Positions 1 through 5,821 of a stretch of 7,014 nt of DNA are shown here, in pieces. Every line of letters begins with the position of its first letter. Position 1 is the first letter of the stretch. Under the pieces are notes generated by a model. The model saw only the letters and a list, made by a program, of their open reading frames with translations, was not told the DNA's origin and searched no databases. The position numbers and the translations under genes are program-made. The stretch comes from Desulfobacteraceae bacterium (lineage in GTDB: Bacteria > Desulfobacterota > DSM-4660 > Desulfatiglandales > HGW-15): contig RPPU01000239.1 in the NCBI GenBank assembly GCA_003819975.1, positions 1-7,014 of the forward strand, written 5' to 3'.

Positions 1-48
1 AATGAGGCGCCGGACCCGGTCCCGGCCCTTTCCGAGGAAAGGATATGA
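1..48 (+). CDS. 3' end of an unidentified upstream gene (partial)
   Basis: Frame 1 is open from the first base and ends at a TGA at 46-48. The visible tail reads NEAPDPVPALSEERI. Its stop overlaps the mutS start as ATGA, the same arrangement as at the mutS/amidase junction, which is the main reason to believe it is a real gene end and not chance. The acidic, proline-containing tail does not identify a family. Only 15 codons are visible, so the call rests on spacing and overlap alone. Confidence 0.35.
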   Translation, partial: NEAPDPVPALSEERI

Positions 49-2657
49 TGACTGCTACGCCCATGCTGCGTCAGTACATGGGTATCAAATCCGAATATCC
101 CGATACGATCCTTTTTTTCAGAATGGGCGATTTTTACGAAATGTTCTTCGAAGACGCCAAGCTGGCCGCGAGGGTCCTGGGCATCACTTTGACTTCCCGC
201 GGCACCCATCAGAACGAAAAGGTGCCGATGTGCGGGGTCCCGCACCATGCCGCCAAAGCCTATGTCGCCAAATTGCTCGAAAACGGTTTAAAGGTGGCGA
301 TCTGCGACCAGACCGAAGATCCGCGTTTGAGCAAGGGGATTGTCAAACGCGAAGTCGTCCGGATCGTGACTCCCGGATCCATGGTCAGTGACGGCGAGAT
401 CGACAGCAAAAGCAATTTATACTTGGCGGCTGTTTCAGCCAACAGTCGAACCTACGGCTTGGCCCATGTGGATCTATCGACCGGAGCGTTTCGCCTTACC
501 GAAGTTGAAAATGTTGCGGAATTGTTGGATGAACTGGGCCGCATCGGGCCGGCGGAGTTGCTGGTCTCCGAACAAAACCCATTACTCGATCAAAAAAGTT
601 TGTCCGCGTACCGGGTGGAAAAATTGAACCAGGCTGTTTTCGAGCATGCCAAAGCGGAAAAATTATTAAAAGAACAGCTCGGGGTCGCCAGCCTGGCCGG
701 TTTCGGTTGCGAGCACTGGGACCAGGGTGTCATTGCCGCCGGCGCCGTGGTGCATTATCTCAGAGAAACCCAAAAGGGCCGCCTGGAACACATTAAAGAA
801 CTCACGGCTTATCATCTGGGCGAATTTATGTTTCTGGACGAACATACGATCGCGAACCTTGAGCTTTTTAAAACCATGCGACGCCAATCGGTCCAGGGAA
901 CCCTTTGCCAAGTTTTAGACCACACCCTGACGCCCATGGGCAGCCGGTTACTCAAGTATTGGATCGCCTATCCTTTGCTCGATATCCGCAGCATTCAAAA
1001 CCGCCAAGTCGCAGTCCGGATTTTCCGGGAAGCCCAGGTCCTGCGCGAAGAGATCCGGGAACAGTTGGCCGGCATCTATGATCTGGAAAGATTGAACGGC
1101 CGGGTTGTTCTGGGCCGGGCCAATGCCCGGGATTTGATCGCGCTCAAAGAATCCATTCGAAAATTGCCGGAAATCAAGAATCGATTATTGGACCTGCCGA
1201 GCGACTTGTTGGCCGAGATCGTACAAAAACTCGATCTTTTGAGCGATGTGGCCCAATGGATCGAGCAAACGGTTTGCGATGAACCGCCGGTCAGCATTAA
1301 AGAAGGCGGCATTATCAAAGAAGGCTATCATCCCGAATTGGATCAGCTGATCCGCGTCACCCGGGACGGTAAAGGCTGGATCGCCGATATGACCGCTTCC
1401 GAGCAAAAGCGCACCGGCATTCATAATCTCAAGGTGGGCTATAACCGGGTTTTCGGCTATTATATCGAGATTTCAAAATCGAATCTGCATCTGGCTCCGC
1501 CCGATTATATCCGCAAGCAGACCCTGACGAACGGCGAACGGTATATTACGGAAGAACTGAAAAAATATGAAGAACTGGTCCTGGGCGCCGAGGAGAAGAA
1601 GGTCACCCTGGAATATGAACTTTTTGAACAGGTGCGGAACCGGATCGCCCAACAAAATCAGCGTATCAAGGAAACCGGCAAATGGATCAGCCACATCGAT
1701 GTATTGGCCGGTCTGGCGGAAGCGGCTGAGTTGAATCGGTATGTCCGGCCGGAAGTCCATATGGAAGGCCATATTTCCATTGAAGACGGCCGGCACCCCG
1801 TGATTGAGCAGACCGTCCGGGAAGAAGAATTTGTTCCCAATGACATTCATCTGGATAATCAGGAACAACAATTTTTGATCATCACGGGACCCAATATGGC
1901 CGGTAAATCGACTATTCTGCGGCAAGTGGCCTTGACGGTTTTGATGGCCCAGATCGGCAGTTTCGTGCCTGCCGCTAAAGCCATGATCGGGATCGTCGAT
2001 CGTATTTTTACGCGTATCGGCGCCTCCGACGATCTGGCCAAAGGCCAGAGCACCTTTATGGTGGAGATGAATGAAACCGCCAATATCCTCAGATATGCCA
2101 CGCCGCAAAGTCTGGTCATTCTTGATGAAATAGGGCGCGGCACCAGCACGTATGACGGTTTGAGCATTGCCTGGGCCGTGGCGGAAGCGTTGCACGATCT
2201 GCAAGACAAGGGCATTCGGACCCTTTTTGCGACCCATTACCATGAATTAACGGAATTGCTAACCATCAAAAAACGTGCTAAGAATTATCAGATTGCGGTC
2301 AAGGAATGGAATGACCGAATTATTTTTTTGCGGAAATTGGTGCCGGGCGGCGCCAGCCGCAGTTACGGCATCCAAGTGGCGCGGATTGCCGGCATTCCCC
2401 AGCCGGTTATCGATCGGGCTAAGGAGATCCTGGAAACATTGGAAGACACGGACCGGGATGAAATGGGCCGGCCGGGTATTGCCCGTTCGTATCGCCATTC
2501 GGTCCAGGAACCGGGATCGCAACTCAGCCTTTTCGGAAACCAGGACGAGTCCTTAGTGCAATGGATAAAAGGGCTGGATATAAAATCCATGACGCCTTTG
2601 GAATCGTTGAATGAGTTGAACAAATTACAAGAGTATGTGGATTATCTCAAAAAATGA
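45..2657 (+). CDS. mutS: DNA mismatch repair protein MutS
   Basis: This 870-residue protein recognises base mismatches and small loops behind the replication fork. It acts as a dimeric clamp in the cytoplasm and recruits MutL. The mismatch-binding Phe-X-Glu lies in GDFYE (F30, E32). The core/clamp signature GYNRVFGYYIEIS begins near residue 465. The ATPase domain has Walker A GPNMAGKST (615-623), Walker B LDEIGRGTST (D694, E695) and the ATHYHE histidine motif near 730-734. A beta-clamp-binding-like QLSLF sits at 826-830, before the C-terminal oligomerisation tail. Length is close to the family norm (E. coli 853). ATG at 45 is preferred because GAGGAAAGGA (34-43) is correctly spaced before it and a stop at 3-5 closes the frame upstream; the next ATG, at 48, is possible. 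The gene overlaps both the preceding tail and the following gene by ATGA. Nothing is missing or broken. Confidence 0.99.
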   Translation: MMTATPMLRQYMGIKSEYPDTILFFRMGDFYEMFFEDAKLAARVLGITLTSRGTHQNEKVPMCGVPHHAAKAYVAKLLENGLKVAICDQTEDPRLSKGIVKREVVRIVTPGSMVSDGEIDSKSNLYLAAVSANSRTYGLAHVDLSTGAFRLTEVENVAELLDELGRIGPAELLVSEQNPLLDQKSLSAYRVEKLNQAVFEHAKAEKLLKEQLGVASLAGFGCEHWDQGVIAAGAVVHYLRETQKGRLEHIKELTAYHLGEFMFLDEHTIANLELFKTMRRQSVQGTLCQVLDHTLTPMGSRLLKYWIAYPLLDIRSIQNRQVAVRIFREAQVLREEIREQLAGIYDLERLNGRVVLGRANARDLIALKESIRKLPEIKNRLLDLPSDLLAEIVQKLDLLSDVAQWIEQTVCDEPPVSIKEGGIIKEGYHPELDQLIRVTRDGKGWIADMTASEQKRTGIHNLKVGYNRVFGYYIEISKSNLHLAPPDYIRKQTLTNGERYITEELKKYEELVLGAEEKKVTLEYELFEQVRNRIAQQNQRIKETGKWISHIDVLAGLAEAAELNRYVRPEVHMEGHISIEDGRHPVIEQTVREEEFVPNDIHLDNQEQQFLIITGPNMAGKSTILRQVALTVLMAQIGSFVPAAKAMIGIVDRIFTRIGASDDLAKGQSTFMVEMNETANILRYATPQSLVILDEIGRGTSTYDGLSIAWAVAEALHDLQDKGIRTLFATHYHELTELLTIKKRAKNYQIAVKEWNDRIIFLRKLVPGGASRSYGIQVARIAGIPQPVIDRAKEILETLEDTDRDEMGRPGIARSYRHSVQEPGSQLSLFGNQDESLVQWIKGLDIKSMTPLESLNELNKLQEYVDYLKK

Positions 2658-4447
2658 AGATCGGATTTGGAAAATTGAACCGCATTGCACTTATTTTGAG
2701 CCTTTTGGTCTGGTCAATGATTTATTTTCTCCCGGCGCAAGAGGCCGGGGCGGCCAACGCCAAGACCGCCCTGCAAGCGGCCGATAATTGCCGGCGGGGC
2801 CTTTATCTTTCCAAAGAGAAAATGAAATTTCGCGACCGCTGGCTTCATTGCATCAAACAATATGAGGCGCTTGTAAAACATTATCCCAAAATGCCTGAAG
2901 CCGGATCCGCCCTTTATTGGGAAGGCAAGCTCTATCGGGACCTTTACGGCCAATCCCATCTGGCGGGCGACTTGGACACGGCCATCCAATTATTCGAGCA
3001 AATATCCCAAGATTACCCGGAGCACCGCCTGGCGGATGACGCCCAGTATCAGATCGGAGAAATCTATTATCGGGAGAAAAAAGATTACAGCAAGGCCTAT
3101 GTGGAATTTCTCAAGATCGATGTGCGTTTTCCCGATGGGGACATGAGCCCCAAAGCCCAAGCCATGATGGAGCAATTATCCACTTTGATCAGCGAGAAAG
3201 TGGAAGCGAATTGGTCCAAGCAGACCGATAAGAAGACGGCGCCGGCTTTCACTTCGACCGAGACGCGGGTCACCGGCCTGCGCCATATTTCAACCCCGAC
3301 CTACACCCGCGTGGTGATCGAAGTGGATAAGCCGGTAAAATACGATTTTAATGTTCTGAAAGCCGATCCCAATCATAAAAAACCGCGGCGGTTATATCTG
3401 GACTTGAAAGATACCTATGTGACCGCCGACATGGACAGCCATATTCCGATCCGCGATGGTTTGTTGCAGGCGGCCCGGGCCGGTCAGTACGCCAAAGGGG
3501 TGGTGCGGGTTGTGCTGGATATTCAGAATATCGGTCCTTACAAGATTTTTCCTTTATATGACCCTTTCCGGATTGTCGTGGATGTCAGCGGTAATCCCAA
3601 ACCGGAACCGATCCAAACGGTTAAAAGCAAAAAGCCGATTCAAAACGGAAAAAAAACGAAATCGGTTAACGGCAGCAACAAGGGCGTTCAGAAAGGGACT
3701 AAAAAAGCAGACGAACCTGATCCAACCTCCACGATTGTGAGTCAGTTGGGCCTGAATGTCAAAAAAATCGTGATCGACCCGGGGCATGGCGGCAAAGACC
3801 CGGGTTGCCTTTTTGACGACAATCTCAAGGAAAAAGATATTGTGTTGACCCTGGCCCATATTCTCAAGAAAAAAATTCAGGAAAAGATCCCGAAATGTGA
3901 AGTGGTGCTGACCCGGGATAAAGATGTTTTTGTGCAATTGGATGAGCGCACCGGTATCGCCAATGCCCAGAAAGCCGATCTTTTTATCTCCCTGCATGTG
4001 AATGCCCATAAACAGAGCTCTATTTCCGGACTGGAAACTTATTTTTTGAACATTGCCACGGATGAGAGCGCCATGAGTACGGCCGCCAAGGAGAACGCGA
4101 CATCCGAGAAAAATATCAGCGACTTGCAGAGTATTCTCAAGGATTTGATGCTGAACACCAATATCCGCGAATCGAGCAAACTGGCCTATGATATTCAAAA
4201 AGGCATGCTGAATACTTTGACTCCCGGTTTCAACCCGGTTAAAGATCTCGGCGTGAAACAGGCCCCATTCTACGTTTTGATCGGCGCCGAGATGCCGGGC
4301 ATTCTTCTGGAAGTCGGCTTCATCACCAACCCGGTCGAGCGTAGACGCCTGCAAAGTTCCGAATATCTGGAAACACTGGCCTCCGGAATCGTCGTCGGCA
4401 TCCGTGAGTACAGGGAAAGCATCACCCAAGCCTCGGCGGAATTTTAA
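2654..4447 (+). CDS. Secreted zinc N-acetylmuramoyl-L-alanine amidase with TPR-like and AMIN domains
   Basis: This 597-residue enzyme is predicted to cut the amide bond between N-acetylmuramic acid and the peptide stem of peptidoglycan in the periplasm, as AmiA/B/C-type enzymes do during daughter-cell separation. A basic N-terminus and a hydrophobic stretch (about 10-27) end in AGA/ANA-type signal peptidase sites near residues 33-36. Residues about 60-175 form helical TPR-like repeats of the YbgF/BamD style (IKQYEALVKHYP, AIQLFEQISQDYPEHRLADDA). Residues about 203-312 match an AMIN domain (YTRVVIEVDKPVKYDF, RLYLDLKDT, DPFRIVVDVSG), which targets septal peptidoglycan in AmiC. A Lys/Asn/Pro-rich linker (about 313-358) precedes Amidase_3 (about 369-590). 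The expected metal and catalytic residues are present: H378 in DPGHGG, E393, H448 in SLHVNA and E553 in LLEVGFITN. There is no clear Shine-Dalgarno before the ATG, which overlaps the mutS stop as ATGA, so translation is probably coupled. AmiC-like is the nearest named type, but the TPR region differs from E. coli AmiC. Confidence 0.96.
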   Translation: MKIGFGKLNRIALILSLLVWSMIYFLPAQEAGAANAKTALQAADNCRRGLYLSKEKMKFRDRWLHCIKQYEALVKHYPKMPEAGSALYWEGKLYRDLYGQSHLAGDLDTAIQLFEQISQDYPEHRLADDAQYQIGEIYYREKKDYSKAYVEFLKIDVRFPDGDMSPKAQAMMEQLSTLISEKVEANWSKQTDKKTAPAFTSTETRVTGLRHISTPTYTRVVIEVDKPVKYDFNVLKADPNHKKPRRLYLDLKDTYVTADMDSHIPIRDGLLQAARAGQYAKGVVRVVLDIQNIGPYKIFPLYDPFRIVVDVSGNPKPEPIQTVKSKKPIQNGKKTKSVNGSNKGVQKGTKKADEPDPTSTIVSQLGLNVKKIVIDPGHGGKDPGCLFDDNLKEKDIVLTLAHILKKKIQEKIPKCEVVLTRDKDVFVQLDERTGIANAQKADLFISLHVNAHKQSSISGLETYFLNIATDESAMSTAAKENATSEKNISDLQSILKDLMLNTNIRESSKLAYDIQKGMLNTLTPGFNPVKDLGVKQAPFYVLIGAEMPGILLEVGFITNPVERRRLQSSEYLETLASGIVVGIREYRESITQASAEF

Positions 4448-4474
4448 GGCTTTCCGATCATCGAACGTTTAGCC

Positions 4475-4496
4475 GTTTATTTGCGCCATAATAAAC
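4475..4496 (+). terminator. Weak hairpin behind the mutS-amidase operon, possible terminator
   Basis: GTTTATT and AATAAAC form a perfect 7-bp inverted repeat around an 8-base loop, starting 28 bases after the amidase stop. The stem is mostly A-T, and the downstream sequence is pyrimidine-rich without a clean T-run, so it is a poor intrinsic terminator. It is the only candidate found for ending the operon transcript; Rho-dependent termination is an alternative. Confidence 0.2.
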
Positions 4497-4762
4497 AACC
4501 TGCTTTCCTCTTATCTTATTTCAAGAATTTTTCCATTTTTTTTATCTTGCTGAACAACAGGGCAAGGGATAATATGCCTCAATCTCACTTCTAAATATAT
4601 CAGGTCCTTTTAAATTGCCTTATGATATTAACCGCCAAACTGTGGGTCTTTGGTTTTTGTTGGTGTTATTTTAGCTCGAAATATCGAGAGATTATGGTTA
4701 AGGTAAATCGACGGCTTTGCGTGCCGACAAAAAATCAAAGCTTTTTTCTCAACGTGTTTTAG

Positions 4763-4780
4763 TTCAAATGATCATTGGAA
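4763..4780. promoter_or_regulatory. 18-bp near-palindrome, candidate operator for the DUF3800 gene
   Basis: TTCAAATGATCATTGGAA is symmetric in 8 of 9 base pairs, with a perfect 10-bp core AATGATCATT. It ends 28 bases before the preferred TTG start. Size, symmetry and position suit a site for a dimeric helix-turn-helix repressor, but no regulator gene is visible in the window and no promoter was placed next to it. Function is inferred from symmetry only. Confidence 0.3.
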
Positions 4781-4793
4781 ATTGAAAAATTTG

Positions 4794-4804
4794 AAAAAGG
4801 GGGG
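4794..4804 (+). promoter_or_regulatory. Strong ribosome binding site selecting the TTG start at 4809
   Basis: The purine run AAAAAGGGGGG ends 4 bases before TTG 4809, placing an AGG-type core at a usable distance. The alternative in-frame TTG at 4782 has only weak purines upstream, and this purine run would lie inside its coding region. The site therefore favours the later start. Confidence 0.6.
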
Positions 4805-4808
4805 CGCG

Positions 4809-5549
4809 TTGAAATATTCCTTTTTTCTTGATGAAACAGGAGATCATGGTCTTAATTATGTCGATAAAAATTTTCCACTTTTTTTACTTTGCGGTTGTTT
4901 ACTCAGGGAAGACCATCTACGGACCGTGAGCGAAAAAATCCGTATATTTAAACGGAAATTTTTTAGAACCGAAAACGTTATTCTGCATTCACGGGACATC
5001 AGGAAATGTGAAGGTGCGTTTCAGATATTGTTCGATCTTGAGCTAAAAGCGAATTTCTACAATGATTTGAACAGGATACTCAGCGATGGAGAGTTTGTGA
5101 TCATTGGATCAGGCGTCAGAAAGGAAGAGCATATTAAGAGATATGGAAAGGGCGCGCGAGACCCCTATGCCCTGTCCTTATCGTTCATCATTGAGCGACT
5201 TGTCTTTTGTCTGGATCGGACAGATAAAAGCGGAACAGTGGAAATTTTTGTCGAGGAACGGGGGAAAAAAGAAGATTATATGCTGCTTGCGCATTTTAAT
5301 GCCACAATGGACAGGGGCACTTATTATGTATCGCCGGAACGGTTGAAAGGAAAGATCGTTAGATTCGGGTTCCATGCAAAAAAAGAAAACATTATCGGCC
5401 TGCAAATTGCCGATCTGTGCGCCTATCCTTTAGCTCGGAATATAATAAACCCAGGTGAACCTTATGTGCCTTTTCAGGTGATTCAAGATAAGATTTACTG
5501 CAATCAAAAAGGAGAATTTGAAGGATGGGGGCTGAAAATCTTCCCTTAA
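4809..5549 (+). CDS. DUF3800 domain protein, predicted RNase H-like nuclease
   Basis: From TTG 4809 the product has 246 residues and begins MKYSFFLDETGDHGL, as DUF3800 proteins typically begin with the Asp-Glu strand right at the N-terminus. A TTG at 4782 would add nine residues (KNLKKGGA-type) of no domain value. Family signatures are FLDETGD (D8, E9, D12), LHSRDIRK (59-66, R62, D63), the strand VEIFVEERGKKED (E149/E150, R151) and GLQIADLCAYPLAR (D202). The spaced acidic residues D8, E149/E150 and D202 fit an RNase H-like active site, so a nuclease is inferred; the exact substrate is unknown. DUF3800 genes recur near phage-defence and mobile loci. Here it lies directly upstream of cas3 on the same strand, 272 bp apart. 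It is soluble, with no signal peptide or membrane segment. Base composition is AT-richer than mutS and cas3 (hand count about 35% GC over 4861-4920 and 48% over 5101-5160), consistent with separate acquisition. Its stop overlaps the end of a converging small transcript. Confidence 0.88.
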   Translation: MKYSFFLDETGDHGLNYVDKNFPLFLLCGCLLREDHLRTVSEKIRIFKRKFFRTENVILHSRDIRKCEGAFQILFDLELKANFYNDLNRILSDGEFVIIGSGVRKEEHIKRYGKGARDPYALSLSFIIERLVFCLDRTDKSGTVEIFVEERGKKEDYMLLAHFNATMDRGTYYVSPERLKGKIVRFGFHAKKENIIGLQIADLCAYPLARNIINPGEPYVPFQVIQDKIYCNQKGEFEGWGLKIFP

Positions 5550-5583
5550 AAAACAAAGAGTCTTCGTTTCCGAAGACCCCTTG
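5548..5583 (-). terminator. Intrinsic terminator of a minus-strand transcript
   Basis: Read on the minus strand, arms CAAGGGGTCTTCG (5583-5571) and CGAAGACTCTTTG (5566-5554) pair over 13 bp with two G-U wobbles, closed by a GAAA tetraloop. Six T follow at once (5553-5548). On the plus strand the two wobbles become A-C mismatches and no T-run follows, so it works in one direction only. The T-run overlaps the TAA stop of the DUF3800 gene. Confidence 0.78.
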
Positions 5584-5618
5584 CCGACCGGGAGACACCC
5601 CGATCCAATTCCATAATT
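5548..5618 (-). ncRNA. Candidate small RNA, about 71 nt, two hairpins
   Basis: A promoter, a start region and a terminator are all in register on the minus strand, giving a predicted RNA of about 71 nt that begins at an A near 5618. The order is a short single-stranded A/U-rich 5' end, hairpin 1, a two-base GG linker, then the terminator hairpin and U-tail. In hairpin 1, GATCGGG (5605-5599) pairs with CCCGGTC (5592-5586) over 7 bp including one U-G wobble, around a 6-base loop GTGTCT. All three wobbles across the two stems become A-C mismatches in the opposite strand, which argues that selection acts on the minus-strand RNA. It converges on the DUF3800 gene and points away from cas3. It matches no RNA family I recognise. 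A 22-codon reading frame inside it (ATG 5614 to TAA 5546) has no Shine-Dalgarno and would be nearly leaderless, so a peptide product is less likely than an RNA function but not excluded. Expression is not shown. Confidence 0.6.
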
Positions 5619-5624
5619 AAGAAT

Positions 5625-5653
5625 ATAATAGAAAATTTATTACTGGATGTCAA
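5625..5653 (-). promoter_or_regulatory. Sigma70-type promoter for the minus-strand small RNA
   Basis: On the minus strand a perfect -35 TTGACA (5653-5648) is followed by a 17-base AT-rich spacer and a -10 TATTAT (5630-5625; five of six consensus bases). The expected start is an A about 7 bases downstream, near 5618. A near-consensus promoter at ideal spacing that feeds a strong terminator roughly 70 nt away is unlikely to be chance. Confidence 0.65.
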
Positions 5654-5821
5654 GAGAAGAGACCGTGAACGAATTGAAACGGGCTTAATTTTCAATCGTG
5701 CTGGAAAGGTAAGGAGTGCCGGAAAAAAACGCAATTCAGAAGCGTAACCTGTCGAAATGTAGGCATTTTCGTATGAAAGGCGTTAATTTTTGGTCTCTTG
5801 GGCCTATGAAAAGGGTGGTGT

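Larger units (their letters stand above)
4448..4808. other. AT-rich intergenic region, no gene seen
   Basis: The 361 bases between the amidase stop and the DUF3800 start hold no convincing reading frame on either strand. They are markedly AT-richer than the operon to the left, with pyrimidine-rich runs around 4500-4550. The only structures that stand out are a 7-bp hairpin at 4475-4496, a 5-bp hairpin with an AATA loop at 4675-4688 and a near-palindrome at 4763-4780. No confident promoter for the downstream gene could be read. The region probably marks the break between the housekeeping operon and the defence-type genes. Confidence 0.6.

Noticed and set aside
2..391. Plus-strand open frame overlapping the start of mutS
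   Set aside because: It lies in another frame over the well-conserved N-terminus of MutS; its product is arginine-rich, low-complexity and without any domain.
1473..2243. Long minus-strand open frame (256 codons) opposite mutS
   Set aside because: It is a shadow of the codon pattern of the MutS ATPase and core region; its product resembles no family.
3554..4429. Long minus-strand open frame (291 codons) opposite the amidase
   Set aside because: It lies opposite the conserved Amidase_3 domain, and its product is F/H/Q-rich and unlike any known protein.
4675..4688. CTCGA / TCGAG hairpin with AATA loop
   Set aside because: A five-base-pair stem is common by chance in 361 bp of AT-rich DNA, and no T-run follows.
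4713..4722. ACGCAAAGCC on the minus strand, the string found in c-di-GMP-I (GEMM) riboswitches
   Set aside because: The partner half with GGCAAACC and the second stem with its receptor are absent, and no minus-strand gene follows; treated as coincidence.
5624..5629. TATAAT on the plus strand as a cas3 promoter
   Set aside because: No -35 element lies 16-18 bases upstream and no extended -10 is present. The same bases are better explained as the -10 of the minus-strand promoter.
5647..5688. 13-codon plus-strand ORF starting at ATG 5647
   Set aside because: There is no ribosome binding site, it is very short, and it overlaps the minus-strand promoter.
5550..5744. 65-codon open frame continuing after the DUF3800 stop in the same frame
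   Set aside because: It has no ATG, GTG or TTG start, and DUF3800 is complete without it. Read-through or frameshift at the A-run was considered, but nothing shows the extension is needed.
5753..5771. CGAAATG / CATTTTCG hairpin 50 bases before cas3
   Set aside because: It is a 7-bp A-T-rich stem with a bulge, too weak and unsupported to call a regulatory element.
4448..5821. CRISPR array or mobile-element ends
   Set aside because: No direct repeats with regular spacing, no transposase fragment and no terminal inverted repeats were seen in the intergenic regions.
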